Numbered from the stretch's first letter, positions 25,259-34,774 are shown. The stretch: DNA of 64,000 nt from Gluconobacter potus (GCF_015244705.1 NZ_JABCQF010000003.1:124001-188000); one strand, 5' to 3'. Program-made: numbers and translations. Notes: generated by a model not told the origin, from the letters alone.

Positions 25259-26635
25259 TCAGATGGCGGCTTCGGTAAAGAGCGGCTTCACGCTCTGGCC
25301 CCAGGCGCCATTATACAGATCCAGCCAGTACTGGGCCTGATTCGGACCGCCATCCGCAATCAGATGCAGCGGATCGAGATAGCCGGCCTCGTTGCGCACA
25401 CGCGCCCGCAGGCCCTGCTCGGCCAGTTCAACCACACGCTTGGTAAACGGTTTCAGACCACCCGGGAACGCTGCATCCAGCCCCAGACGCGGCACTTCGG
25501 CCCGAAGCTGCTGATACACGCTCCAGGGCTGCTCACGCACCAGCTTCTCGGCCGCTTCCAACGTGGCCGGATCGTAAAGCAGGCCGACCCACAGGGCCGA
25601 CTGCGCCACCATCATTTCCAGTTTTCCTGCATCCGCGCCGCGCATTTCAAGGAACTGCTTGAGACGCACATCCGGAAAGACGGTCGTCAGATGGTCCTCG
25701 AAATCGCCAACCGTCGGCGTCAGACCCTTCAGCGGTTCCTGAACATCGCCAGCCAGCCAGCGCCGGAAGGAGCAGCCCGCCACATCGATGTTCTTTCCAT
25801 CCCGCGAGACGAAATACATCGGCACGTCCAGCGCCCAGTCCACATACTGCTCAAAACCGAATCCGTCCTCGAAGAATACCGAAGGCTGTCCCGAACGCTG
25901 GTTGTCCGTGTCGGTCCAGATCCGGGCCCGGTTGGACAGCAGGCCATTGGCCTTGCCCTCGACGAACGGCGAATTCGCAAACAGCGCCGTCGCCACGGGC
26001 TGAAGTGCCAGTGACACGCGCATCTTGCGGGCCATGTCGGCTTCATCGCTGAAATCAAGATTGACCTGAACCGTGCAGGTCCGCGTCATCATGTCGAGGC
26101 CGAGCGAACCGACCTTTGGCATGTAGTTGCGCATGATCGCATAGCGGCTCTTGGGCATCCACGGCATTGCATCGCGCGTCCAGAGCGGCTGAAAGCCAAA
26201 CGGCAGGAAACCAAGCCCGAGTTCCGCAGCCGGACCACGCACCTGATCGAAATGCGCCTGCATTTCCGCTTCGGTTTCCTGAAGCGAGACAACCGGTGCG
26301 CCCGAAAGCTCGAACTGCCCAGCCGGCTCAAGCGAGATCGCCCGTCCTGCCTGTGCGTTCTGGCCCTTCAGACCGATCAGGTTTTCACCGTCCATGATCG
26401 GCGCCCAGTCCGGTCCCTGAAGCTTCTCCAGCAGTGCTCCGATTCCACGCGGCGCGTAAGGCGGCGGGGAGAGCGGTTCGCGTCCGTCAGCAGCATGAGG
26501 AAGAACAAAACCGAATTTTTCATGTTCGGTGCCGATCTTCCATTCCGATTGCGGTTTGCAACCACGCGCGATCGCCTCGACGAGCTGCGCCCGGCTTTCG
26601 ATCGACGCAGTATTGGACGTGCCGGGATTGGACAT
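25259..26635 (-). CDS. gshA: Glutamate-cysteine ligase (plant/alphaproteobacterial type)
   Basis: GshA joins glutamate and cysteine, the rate-limiting step of glutathione synthesis, in the cytoplasm. The 458-residue protein matches the GCS2/plant-type family in length and order: WKIGTEHEKFGF near 32-43, GENLIGLKG near 82, MTRTCTVQVNLDFSDE near 181 and FRRWLAGD near 290. The start at 26635 is followed by family-like sequence; an in-frame ATG at 26815 would run antisense into rsmE. GAGG lies ten bases before the start. Located between rsmE and mbfA in one direction, pointing to a redox/iron-stress transcript. Confidence 0.93.
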   Translation of the reverse strand: MSNPGTSNTASIESRAQLVEAIARGCKPQSEWKIGTEHEKFGFVLPHAADGREPLSPPPYAPRGIGALLEKLQGPDWAPIMDGENLIGLKGQNAQAGRAISLEPAGQFELSGAPVVSLQETEAEMQAHFDQVRGPAAELGLGFLPFGFQPLWTRDAMPWMPKSRYAIMRNYMPKVGSLGLDMMTRTCTVQVNLDFSDEADMARKMRVSLALQPVATALFANSPFVEGKANGLLSNRARIWTDTDNQRSGQPSVFFEDGFGFEQYVDWALDVPMYFVSRDGKNIDVAGCSFRRWLAGDVQEPLKGLTPTVGDFEDHLTTVFPDVRLKQFLEMRGADAGKLEMMVAQSALWVGLLYDPATLEAAEKLVREQPWSVYQQLRAEVPRLGLDAAFPGGLKPFTKRVVELAEQGLRARVRNEAGYLDPLHLIADGGPNQAQYWLDLYNGAWGQSVKPLFTEAAI

Positions 26636-26702
26636 GGCGTTTGGCCTCGGTCTGAATTCGTTGTTCGATAATGATTGAACTGTAGCAGGTCCGACGGTTC
26701 TG

Positions 26703-27428
26703 TCACCCTCGGGCGGCATCCTCAGCCCTCGCCGCCAGACGGGACAGCCCCGCACACACGGCCGTCTCCGCTCGCAGCACCAGTGGCCCCAGGCTGAGCG
26801 CATGAACGGCAGCATGCCGCCGCAGAAGCTCCACTTCCGCCTCGGAGAAGCCGCCTTCTGGCCCGATCAGCAGGGCCGCGGCCTGCACCGCCACATCGTC
26901 ACCCGGACGGCGCTCGAGCGCGACAAACAGCGGACGATCGTCCGGCCACTCCGCCAGCACCACCCGCAGCGACTCAGGCGGCAGGATCTCCGGAATATCC
27001 AGTCGTTCGCACTGCTCGGCCGCTTCGGTCGCAATGAGCGACAGCCGCTCCAGATTGAGCCGGTGCGTATTGGTCCGCTCCGTCACAACCGGCCGAAAGC
27101 GCGTCACCCCCAGTTCGGTTCCCATACGGATGACAAGTTCCGTCGCATCCCGCTTGAGCGGCGCAAACAGCAGTTCCACACCGTCCGTCGGCGCCGGAGT
27201 CCGCTCGCAGCGATACAGCAGAACACTTCCCTTGTCCTTTTTCAGGGCCGCGATCTCTGCTGTCCACTCGCCGTCGCGTTCATTGAACACGCACACAGCA
27301 CTGCCCACGCCCTGACGCATCACATTGCCCAGATAATGCGCCTGCCCCGGTGGAAGCGGGACGGTCTGGCCTTCCGCGAAGGCTGTTTCAGACGCAGGGA
27401 CATAAAGACGGGGGTCGGATCGGCTCAT
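26703..27428 (-). CDS. rsmE: 16S rRNA (uracil1498-N3)-methyltransferase
   Basis: RsmE methylates U1498 of 16S rRNA and belongs to the knotted SPOUT family. Features seen: the N-terminal PUA-like part with HYLGNVMRQGVG near 36, and ERTNTHRLNLERLSLIATEAAEQCERL (about 130-155, given here in full because it is the family signature region). The knot motif LLIGPEGGFSEAE lies near 194. The ATG at 27428 gives 241 residues; an upstream ATG at 27467 is also possible. It is divergent from ubiA with 62 bases between. Probably first gene of a run with gshA, mbfA and lolA (67-base gap to gshA). Confidence 0.92.
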   Translation of the reverse strand: MSRSDPRLYVPASETAFAEGQTVPLPPGQAHYLGNVMRQGVGSAVCVFNERDGEWTAEIAALKKDKGSVLLYRCERTPAPTDGVELLFAPLKRDATELVIRMGTELGVTRFRPVVTERTNTHRLNLERLSLIATEAAEQCERLDIPEILPPESLRVVLAEWPDDRPLFVALERRPGDDVAVQAAALLIGPEGGFSEAEVELLRRHAAVHALSLGPLVLRAETAVCAGLSRLAARAEDAARG

Positions 27429-27490
27429 CCTTTTCCGATAGCGCGCCTCGCCCATTGACGGAAGCATGTCCGCGCAGCATCACATCTCCC

Positions 27491-28408
27491 ATGAGCCAGA
27501 CCCGCGCCCATACCGATATCCAGCTGACCGGCCGCATTGCGCGCCTGCCCGAGCCATGGCGCTCCTACGCCCTGCTCGCCCGTCTCGACCGCCCGGTCGG
27601 AACATGGCTCCTGTTCCTGCCCGGCGTGTGGGGCCTGTTCCTTGCGCCCCATGCGTCACTACAAACGCGCCTGATCGACACGGCCCTGTTCGCCTTCGGC
27701 TCGCTCGTCATGCGCTCGGCCGGCTGCGTCGTGAATGACATCTGGGACCGCGACATCGACGCCAGGGTCGCCCGCACCGCAGGGCGCCCCCTTGCCAGCG
27801 GCGCACTATCCTTGAAACAGGGCCTGCTTCTGCTGGCCATTCTTTTGCTGATCGGACTGGGCGTTCTCCTCTGCCTGCCGCCCGTCTGCTGGGCGCTTGC
27901 GCCGCTCGCGCTCCTGCTCGTCGCCCTGTATCCGGCCGCCAAGCGCATCACCTGGTGGCCGCAGCTCGTCATGGGCTTCACCTTCGGATTCGGCGCCCCC
28001 ATGGGCTACGCCGCAGCCGCCGGCACACTGGATGGCAACGGCCTGCTGCTCTACGGCGCCGTCATTCTCTGGCAGCTCGGATTCGACACGATCTACGGCT
28101 TTCAGGACATGGACGACGACGCCCGCATCGGCGTCCGCTCCACGTCGCGTCTTATGGAAAAGAGCGCCCGCCCGTTCATCGCCACCTGTTACAGCCTCAT
28201 GCTTCTGGCGCTGGCACTCGTGGCCATCCACGCCCATCTGCACTGGACCTTCTGGCCGTTCCTCGCCCTCGCAGCCGCAATGCTGCTCCAACAGGTCCGC
28301 GTGCTGAACCCTTATGACGCTCCGGCCTGCCTCAGGGAGTTCCGCCGCAACGTGCCCATCGGATTCGTACTGGCCGCAGGGTTTGTCGCCGCAAGACTTT
28401 TCGGATGA
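27491..28408 (+). CDS. ubiA: 4-hydroxybenzoate polyprenyltransferase
   Basis: UbiA attaches the polyprenyl chain to 4-hydroxybenzoate in ubiquinone synthesis at the inner membrane. The 305-residue protein has about eight hydrophobic segments. Both Asp-rich motifs are present: NDIWDRDID near residue 82, and DTIYGFQDMDDD near 198. The ATG at 27491 lacks a strong ribosome-binding site, but the N terminus (RLDRPVGTWLLFLPG) fits the family. Its substrate chain is made by ispB at 6-7 kb. The stop codon overlaps the next methyltransferase by four bases (ATGA). Confidence 0.94.
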   Translation: MSQTRAHTDIQLTGRIARLPEPWRSYALLARLDRPVGTWLLFLPGVWGLFLAPHASLQTRLIDTALFAFGSLVMRSAGCVVNDIWDRDIDARVARTAGRPLASGALSLKQGLLLLAILLLIGLGVLLCLPPVCWALAPLALLLVALYPAAKRITWWPQLVMGFTFGFGAPMGYAAAAGTLDGNGLLLYGAVILWQLGFDTIYGFQDMDDDARIGVRSTSRLMEKSARPFIATCYSLMLLALALVAIHAHLHWTFWPFLALAAAMLLQQVRVLNPYDAPACLREFRRNVPIGFVLAAGFVAARLFG

Positions 28409-29073
28409 GCACGCCCCTGAGCGATCCCGCCGGTTTCATCCGTGACAACACCGCCATCGCACAGGCCACGCTCGTGCCTGAGATTTCCCTGCATCTGGCG
28501 ACCGAAATCACCCCCATCTGGCAGGCCAGCGAAGTCTATCTCGAACAGATCGGCATCGAACCGCCCTTCTGGGCCTTCGCATGGCCCGGCAGCCAGCTCA
28601 TCGCGCGCTTCATTCTTGATAATCCCGGGCATGTCCGGGGACGCCGCGTTCTCGATATAGCCTGCGGATGCGGTCTCGCCGCCATTGCCGCTGCCCTGTC
28701 GGGCGCGTCCGATGTGCAGGCCAACGATATCGATCCCATGGCGCTGGAAGCCACAGATCTGAATGCGCGCCTCAACAGCGTGACCATCGCTCCCGTCCCC
28801 GGAGACCTAATCGGAACGCTCCCGGACTGTGATCTGCTGGTCATCGGAGACGTCTGTTACAACGAAGCCATGGCGGCGCGGATCGTGCCCTGGCTGCTGG
28901 AATGTTCGAAAACCTGCGAAGTCTGGCTCTGCGATCCGGGCCGGCACTACGCCCCATCAATGCCGCTCGAAGTCCTGACGCGGCAGACCGTTCCCGTCAC
29001 GCAGGAGTTGGAAAGCGCGGACCAGCGCGCCACCACGCTCTTCAGGCTGCGAGATATTTCCGCCCCAGACTGA
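28405..29073 (+). CDS. Class I methyltransferase, ETF-beta lysine methyltransferase-like
   Basis: This 222-residue SAM-dependent methyltransferase resembles the EtfB/PrmA-like lysine methyltransferase group. The entry region WQASEVYLEQIGIEPPFWAF sits around 40-58, followed by WPGSQLIARF. The SAM loop VLDIACGCGLAA is near 83-94, the acidic residues in ANDIDP near 112, and a late GDVCYNE segment near 150. In that group W-P-G-x-x-L/I after FWA is characteristic. The target (electron-transfer flavoprotein or a ribosomal protein) is inferred. It is coupled to ubiA by a four-base overlap, and its 3' end overlaps the convergent MFS gene by 32 bases. Confidence 0.8.
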   Translation: MSTPLSDPAGFIRDNTAIAQATLVPEISLHLATEITPIWQASEVYLEQIGIEPPFWAFAWPGSQLIARFILDNPGHVRGRRVLDIACGCGLAAIAAALSGASDVQANDIDPMALEATDLNARLNSVTIAPVPGDLIGTLPDCDLLVIGDVCYNEAMAARIVPWLLECSKTCEVWLCDPGRHYAPSMPLEVLTRQTVPVTQELESADQRATTLFRLRDISAPD

Positions 29074-30430
29074 GCGCAGATCCCGTCAGCGCCGCAATCA
29101 TCGCAGCCCCGAGGCAGATAAAAGCCGGATGGGGAAAGACCGTGAACAGTCCTGCCACGAGCAGGGCTCCTGTCGTCTGCCCCGCCAGACGCGCAACGGA
29201 GAGCATACCACTCGCGCCGCCCTCACGACCCGGAGGCGCGGTGACCATGATCGCGCGGTTATTGGGCGGCTGGAACAGCCCGAACCCGCATCCGGCAAAC
29301 AGCGTCCGCCAGGCGATGGCCCAGTTGCCGGCGTCCGTCGGCAGGAACCACAGCAGACAGAATCCGCTCGCCGTAATGAACAGTCCGATCGAGGATAGCA
29401 CCGACGCCGGAAACCGGTCCGCCAGACGGCTGACGACAAACGACATCGTCGCCACACCGACAGCCCAGGGCGCGATCAGAAGCCCGATCGTGCCTGCACC
29501 ACGATGGAACGCAGACGCCAGTGTGAACGGCATCGCCACAATGTAGAGGTTGGAGGCCACGAACCCCAGAAACCCGACCAGACAGGCCAGCAGAAACGGC
29601 CGCCGCGCCAGCAGATCGACCGGCACGATCGGCTCGAGCCTCTCACGCTGATAATGCAGCAGCATGGCCCAGCACAGCACGCCCGCAACTGTAACCGCCG
29701 CGCCCGACAGGAAATCGGCATGCATCAGACCGTCGAGCCCCACACCGGTCAGGGCGAAAGAAGCTACCGTCAGAAGAGAGCCAACCATATCGGTCGGAAT
29801 ATCGCTCCGGGGGGTCTGCGGCAGTGCAGCATGAGCCAGCGCCAGAGCCGCGAGGGCTAGCGGCAGATTGATCCAGAAAATCCAGGGCCAGCTGGCCACG
29901 GACAGGATGAGCGATCCAAGAGACGGACCAAGAGCCACTCCCAGCCCGACGAAAAGTCCGTTCAGAGCGATGCCCCGCCCCAGCTCCTTATGCGGGTAAA
30001 TGAAACGCACGAGTGCAATATTCACACTCATGATACACGCCCCGCCAACACCCTGCAGCGCCCGCGCGAGCGTCAGTTCAAGCAGGTTCTGTGACAAGGC
30101 ACAGGCGACAGACGCGATCAGGAAAAGGAAGATCCCAAGCTGACTCAGTCGTCCGAATCCCACACGGGCGCCAAGCGATGCCAGCGGCAGCAGGCATGAC
30201 AGATTGGCCAGCTGATAGGCATTTACGACCCAGATGGCCCGTGAAGACGACGCATGCAGGTCTTGCGCGATCAGCGGCAGGGCCACATTGGCGATCGCAT
30301 AATCCAGAACTGACAGAAGCAGGGCCAGGAGTACGGCCGACATCGCCTTGAAACGCTGGACCCCGTACAGCCCGGCATGGCGCTTTGGATCGTACTCTTC
30401 TTGCGGACCGTCTTCCGTCGTAGCCGTCAT
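29042..30430 (-). CDS. MFS transporter, DHA2 (EmrB/QacA) type with ~14 membrane segments
   Basis: The 462-residue inner-membrane protein has about 14 hydrophobic segments, the layout of proton-driven DHA2 drug exporters. Motifs: LDYAIANVALPLIAQDL near 43-59 (the D-x-T/A-I-V-N-V-A-L-P motif C-like start), WVVNAYQLANL near 70, and GARVGFGRL (motif A) near 87. The substrate is unknown. The ATG at 30430 is only four bases downstream of the sugar-porter gene, so the two are likely cotranscribed. That is unusual company for an exporter and might hint at efflux of a sugar product. The 3' end runs 32 bases into the opposite methyltransferase gene. Confidence 0.85.
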   Translation of the reverse strand: MTATTEDGPQEEYDPKRHAGLYGVQRFKAMSAVLLALLLSVLDYAIANVALPLIAQDLHASSSRAIWVVNAYQLANLSCLLPLASLGARVGFGRLSQLGIFLFLIASVACALSQNLLELTLARALQGVGGACIMSVNIALVRFIYPHKELGRGIALNGLFVGLGVALGPSLGSLILSVASWPWIFWINLPLALAALALAHAALPQTPRSDIPTDMVGSLLTVASFALTGVGLDGLMHADFLSGAAVTVAGVLCWAMLLHYQRERLEPIVPVDLLARRPFLLACLVGFLGFVASNLYIVAMPFTLASAFHRGAGTIGLLIAPWAVGVATMSFVVSRLADRFPASVLSSIGLFITASGFCLLWFLPTDAGNWAIAWRTLFAGCGFGLFQPPNNRAIMVTAPPGREGGASGMLSVARLAGQTTGALLVAGLFTVFPHPAFICLGAAMIAALTGSALSLGRKYLAA

Positions 30431-30434
30431 CGTC

Positions 30435-31847
30435 TCAGCGTCCCAGATCACGCAGGCGGGTGCCTGCAAAAAGATTGGCCTCAAGCCTTTCGAGCGAGAC
30501 GCCTTTCGTTTCCGGAACGAACCATAGGGTCACAAGAATGAAAAGACCATTGAAGACGGCAAACATCAGAAACGTCGAAGACGCCCCCATCATCGCCATG
30601 CCCAGCGGGAACATGTTGGAAATAGCCCAGTTCGCGGCCCAGTTCGTCACCGTGGAGCAGCCAATTCCAAAATCCCGCCCCCGCGTCGGTTGAACTTCCG
30701 AACACAGCGTCCAGACCAGCGGCCCCTCGCCAATGGCAAAACCCGCGACGAACAGGAGAACGAATCCGCACAACAGAAGCTGTAGCCCAAAGCTCTGCGC
30801 ACCCATGGCCAGCAATATCCCTACTCCTGCCAGCGAGAATGCCGCGATTCCGCAGCTGAGGATCAGCAGGGGACGCCGCCCCCACCGATCGACACAGGCA
30901 ATCGCCACCCCGGTCAGCGCCATGTTCGTCAGTCCCACGAGCGTCGTGGCCCAGATGGACGCATTCGTCCCGAAATGCGCCGCCTGAAAGACGCGCGGGG
31001 CGTAATACAGAAGCGCGTTGATGCCCGAGAGCTGCTGCATGATCTGAAGCAGCATGCCGAGGAAGACGGTCCGGCGGAAATTCGGATTGCTTTTGAAAAG
31101 CCCCATACCCGCATCGCTGCTCTTCTGCAGGCGCGACTGGATGTCGACCAGTTCCGCTTCGGCCACTTCCTCATCTGAGCGCAGGCTCTGCAAAACGCGA
31201 CGCGCACGCTCCTTTTCCCCCCGCATCATCAGCCAGCGCGGGCTGTGCGGCAGGATCAGGACGATTCCAAGAAAGAAACTGGCCGGCAACGCCATGACGC
31301 CGAGCATCCAGCGCCAGTGTCCGCCCGGCGCCAGGAGGCTGTCCGAGACAAACGCGAGGAAAATCCCCAAGGACACCATGAGTTGATAGAACGAAATCAT
31401 GGCACCACGGACGGACTCAACCGTGATTTCGGAAATGTAGAGCGGGGCGGCAAAGGCAGCCACACCAACCGCAAGCCCGAGGAAAAGCCGCCCGATGATC
31501 ATGACAGCAGGACCGGGCGCCAGGGCGCAGAGCAGTGTTCCAATCAGGAACAGGATCGCCGCCCCGAGCATGGCGCCCGTACGACCAAACCGGACCGAAA
31601 TGCGCCCCGCAAACAGCGATCCGACCGTTGCCCCGGCCATCATCGACGAGACAATCCAGCCCTGAAGGGCAACGCCTGCATGGAAATCAGTTGCAATGAA
31701 TGGAAGCGCACCGGCGACCACGCCGGTATCAAGGCCGAACATCAGTCCGGCCAGAGCCGCCAGAATACCAAGGGTTGTCGCCCGTGCCGTGCTGCGGGGC
31801 TGTTGCGTGGACAGCCCCTCACTGGAAGACGAAGCAATCCCAACCAT
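30435..31847 (-). CDS. MFS sugar:proton symporter (GalP/XylE family)
   Basis: The 470-residue protein with 12 membrane segments carries the sugar-porter signatures. These are GLMFGLDTGVVAGALPF near segment 1, FGRTGAM, PLYISEI near 120, PHSPRWLMMRGE near 205, QQLSGINALLYY near 265, VDRWGRRPLL near 315 and PETKGVSLE near 450. It should import a hexose or pentose with protons; which one cannot be told. The ATG at 31847 is chosen because a near-perfect GGGGGAGGTGA site lies eight bases upstream. A GTG inside that site would be a poor start. The promoter region holds a perfect palindrome TGATCGATCA (31936-31945). Confidence 0.92.
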   Translation of the reverse strand: MVGIASSSSEGLSTQQPRSTARATTLGILAALAGLMFGLDTGVVAGALPFIATDFHAGVALQGWIVSSMMAGATVGSLFAGRISVRFGRTGAMLGAAILFLIGTLLCALAPGPAVMIIGRLFLGLAVGVAAFAAPLYISEITVESVRGAMISFYQLMVSLGIFLAFVSDSLLAPGGHWRWMLGVMALPASFFLGIVLILPHSPRWLMMRGEKERARRVLQSLRSDEEVAEAELVDIQSRLQKSSDAGMGLFKSNPNFRRTVFLGMLLQIMQQLSGINALLYYAPRVFQAAHFGTNASIWATTLVGLTNMALTGVAIACVDRWGRRPLLILSCGIAAFSLAGVGILLAMGAQSFGLQLLLCGFVLLFVAGFAIGEGPLVWTLCSEVQPTRGRDFGIGCSTVTNWAANWAISNMFPLGMAMMGASSTFLMFAVFNGLFILVTLWFVPETKGVSLERLEANLFAGTRLRDLGR

Positions 31848-31977
31848 ACCCGTAGTCACCTCCCCCGAAACACACCCTTCTTCAAGGGGACAGGACCGAA
31901 CGTTCCGAAACCGGAAACAGCCGGTCCTGTATTAATGATCGATCAGGGGTGTGGTCTATATCCAAACGAACAGAAAA

Positions 31978-33369
31978 TCACTTTTCCGCGTAAGGATTTT
32001 TCGTTCCGCGCAGCTGCAGACGCACCGGAACACCCGGCATATGGAACGTTTCACGCAGTCCGTTAACGAGATAGCGCTTGTAGGAATCCGGAAGCTGCTC
32101 CGCCCGCGTACCGAACAGCAGGAATGTCGGCGGACGCGCCTTCACCTGCGTCATGTAACGCAGCTTGAGCCGACGACCATCCACGAGCGGCGGCTGATGA
32201 CGCTCAAGCGCATCCTCGAACCAGCGGTTCAGTTCACCCGTGGAGACACGCGAATTCCAGATCTCGTAAACCTCCCGAACAGCCGGAAGGAGACGATGCA
32301 CACCCGCTCCTGTCAGCGCAGAGAACGTCACGACCGGAATGCCACGCACCTGGGCCAGCGAGATTTCCAGACGGTCCAGAATCGCCTTCTTGGTCGCGTT
32401 CCGGTCCTCAACGGCGTCCCACTTGTTTAGCGCAATGACGCAGGCCCGGCCCTCACGCTCGATCAGACGGCCGATCTGGAGATCCTGCTCATGCACGCCA
32501 AGCGTCGCATCGATCACCAGCACGACCACTTCCGCCATTTTCAGGGCTTCGATGGAAGCCGAGACGGACATCTTTTCAAGATGCTGCTCAACGCGGGCGC
32601 GCTTGCGCATCCCCGCCGTATCGACCAACTGGATGGGGCCGTGCTCGTCATGCAGTTCGACGGTGATGGAATCACGTGTCAGACCTGCTTCCGGCCCCGT
32701 GATCATCCGCTCTTCGCCCAGCAGACAGTTCAGCAGCGTGGACTTGCCCGCATTCGGACGACCGATGATCGCCAGACGCAGCGGACCGGCCGGACGCTCG
32801 TCTTCCTCGCCTTCGGCCTTCGGAGCCTCACGACGACGGGATTTTTCCGCCGGCGGCAAACGCTCGGCAATCTCACCCATGAGATCGGCAATGCCTTCGC
32901 CATGCTCGGCAGACAGGGCCAGCGGCGTTCCCAGCCCGAGCGAATAGGCCTCAAGAGCCGCATTCGTCCCCGCCTGTCCTTCCGCCTTGTTGGCGATCAG
33001 CAGGACGGGGCGGTTCTGACGGCGCAGCCAGCTCGCAAAATGCGCATCCGCAGGCGTGATGCCCGAACGCGCATCAATGCAGAACAGCACCAGATCCGCC
33101 ATCGCAACAGCGGATTCGGACGAAGCCCGCATCCGCCCGTACAGCGTATCCGGTGCAGCTTCCTCCAGCCCGGCCGTATCGATCAGCCGAACCCGACGAC
33201 CACGCAGAAGAGCCTCGCCCTCCTTGCGGTCGCGCGTAACGCCCGGCATGTCGGAGACGATCGCCTGACGGCGGCCGACAAGCCGGTTGAACAGAGTGGA
33301 TTTCCCGACATTCGGGCGCCCGGCAATAACAACAACGGGCAGGTTCTCAGAGGTCATTCGTTCAGCCAT
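31978..33369 (-). CDS. der: Ribosome biogenesis GTPase Der (EngA)
   Basis: Der is an essential double GTPase that helps 50S ribosome assembly. Two G domains are clear: GRPNVGKST near residue 17 with DTAGLEE, and GRPNAGKST near 200 with DTAGMRKRA and NKWD near 320. A KH-like domain ends at the C terminus. The 463-residue length is normal. The start is ATG at 33369 or at 33357; the former overlaps the end of bamB by 8 bases. It closes the conserved unit yfgM-bamB-der. Confidence 0.96.
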   Translation of the reverse strand: MAERMTSENLPVVVIAGRPNVGKSTLFNRLVGRRQAIVSDMPGVTRDRKEGEALLRGRRVRLIDTAGLEEAAPDTLYGRMRASSESAVAMADLVLFCIDARSGITPADAHFASWLRRQNRPVLLIANKAEGQAGTNAALEAYSLGLGTPLALSAEHGEGIADLMGEIAERLPPAEKSRRREAPKAEGEEDERPAGPLRLAIIGRPNAGKSTLLNCLLGEERMITGPEAGLTRDSITVELHDEHGPIQLVDTAGMRKRARVEQHLEKMSVSASIEALKMAEVVVLVIDATLGVHEQDLQIGRLIEREGRACVIALNKWDAVEDRNATKKAILDRLEISLAQVRGIPVVTFSALTGAGVHRLLPAVREVYEIWNSRVSTGELNRWFEDALERHQPPLVDGRRLKLRYMTQVKARPPTFLLFGTRAEQLPDSYKRYLVNGLRETFHMPGVPVRLQLRGTKNPYAEK

Positions 33370-34774
33370 AGGCCCGCAGAACGGCGTCCTGGGACACGGT
33401 CAGCACATGACCGTCACAGACGATCGGCTGAACCTGACACGGGGCGACGGTCTTGCGGGTCAGTTCAAGTTTCCCGGTCACGGCATTCAGAACAGCCATG
33501 CCTTCTTTTGGAAAGGTGGAGAAGCAGATCAGCTTGCCGTTCACGAGAAGCGGGCCCACCCAGGCAATCGCATCCTTTTCCACGTCAACGCGGATGAAGC
33601 GACGCAGCTGCGTGATCCAGCGCACATGCCCGGACAGACGATCCAGGCAGGCGATCTGCTGATCCGTGGACAGGACATACATCCAGTCGCCACAGATCGC
33701 CATAGGACTCTGCCCGCTGACCTCACGTTCCCACAGGCGACGGCCCGAGCGCATGTCGATCGCCACCAGCACGCGGGACATGGACACGGCATAGGCCGTC
33801 CCGTCCATGATGACCGGCGCGCCGCGGATGCAGGAGAAGTCGAGCATGGCGCCCATGCCGTTGGAACCGCCGAGACTGTCACTCCAGACCATCTCACCCG
33901 ACGCCGCACGCAGGGCCACCAGATCGCCACTGCCAAAGCCCGCGAGAATGACGCCATCCACGAAAGCCGGGGCGGACTGTCCGAAAATCACCGTGTCGGA
34001 TGCGGTGGCCTGATACGTCCAGACCTGATGGCCGGTATTGGCGTTTAGCGCGATCAGACGCTCATCGATTGTTCCGAAGACCATGAGGCCTTCCGCGATC
34101 GTCGGCGCGGAGCGGCCCGGCGTTCCGGTGCTGACGCGCCATTTCACCTTGCCCGTCAGGGCTTCAACGGCCAGGGCCTGAGCCACGCCGTCCACGATAT
34201 AGAGCGTGTCTCCATCGAGGGCGAGGCCACCGCCAATATTGGTCGAGCGGCTTCTGGCCGTAGCGGGCTGACGCGTCCAGACATGACGGCGTTCCGGCCA
34301 GGTCCAGGCCTTCACCACGCCCTGCGCATCCGTCGTGTAGATATGACCGTTGCCGATGACCGGCGGTGACTGGATCGCACCACGATTGGTCGGCATGATC
34401 GCGATCGTCGCCAGAAAGCTGGACGGATCCGTTGGCGCGCCGACCGAATGGCTCCAGGCCAGATCCGGACCATTCCACGCTGCATTCACGGCGACATGGG
34501 ATGGACGCCCCCCTTCCTGCAGCCATTCCCGCACCGGCTGGACCGGGCCGAGGCTGATCGGCGTATGATCGTCATGATCGACCGTCAGCCCGGCGCCCGT
34601 GGACAGGACGTCCACGCGATGTCCGGCCAGAGGCGGCTTCCTGTCGTCTTCGAACAGGCTGCAACCGCCCAGAACGGCTAGGGCACTGCCCGAGCAGGCC
34701 GTCCGCAGAAGACCACGGCGCCCCATGGAGCGGTTCACGGAAAGGGAAGAGCGGGAAAGAACAGGACGGCGCAT
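33362..34774 (-). CDS. bamB: Outer-membrane assembly lipoprotein BamB (PQQ-repeat propeller)
   Basis: BamB is the beta-propeller lipoprotein of the BAM complex that inserts outer-membrane proteins. The 470-residue product has a lipobox LGGC (Cys38) preceded by an RRGLL segment. A chain of PQQ-like repeats follows, for example VVKAWTWPERRHVW, LVALRAASGEMVW and LVAIDMRSGRRLWE. Its position between a YfgM-like gene and der is the usual BamB neighbourhood. The ATG at 34774 overlaps the upstream stop (TGATG), so translation is coupled. The propeller could also suggest a quinoprotein dehydrogenase, but no dehydrogenase residues are present. Confidence 0.92.
   Translation of the reverse strand: MRRPVLSRSSLSVNRSMGRRGLLRTACSGSALAVLGGCSLFEDDRKPPLAGHRVDVLSTGAGLTVDHDDHTPISLGPVQPVREWLQEGGRPSHVAVNAAWNGPDLAWSHSVGAPTDPSSFLATIAIMPTNRGAIQSPPVIGNGHIYTTDAQGVVKAWTWPERRHVWTRQPATARSRSTNIGGGLALDGDTLYIVDGVAQALAVEALTGKVKWRVSTGTPGRSAPTIAEGLMVFGTIDERLIALNANTGHQVWTYQATASDTVIFGQSAPAFVDGVILAGFGSGDLVALRAASGEMVWSDSLGGSNGMGAMLDFSCIRGAPVIMDGTAYAVSMSRVLVAIDMRSGRRLWEREVSGQSPMAICGDWMYVLSTDQQIACLDRLSGHVRWITQLRRFIRVDVEKDAIAWVGPLLVNGKLICFSTFPKEGMAVLNAVTGKLELTRKTVAPCQVQPIVCDGHVLTVSQDAVLRAYG

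Noticed and set aside
33362-34774. PQQ-dependent dehydrogenase
   Set aside because: Propeller repeats are present, but the lipobox and the yfgM/der context point to BamB, and dehydrogenase active-site residues are not seen.
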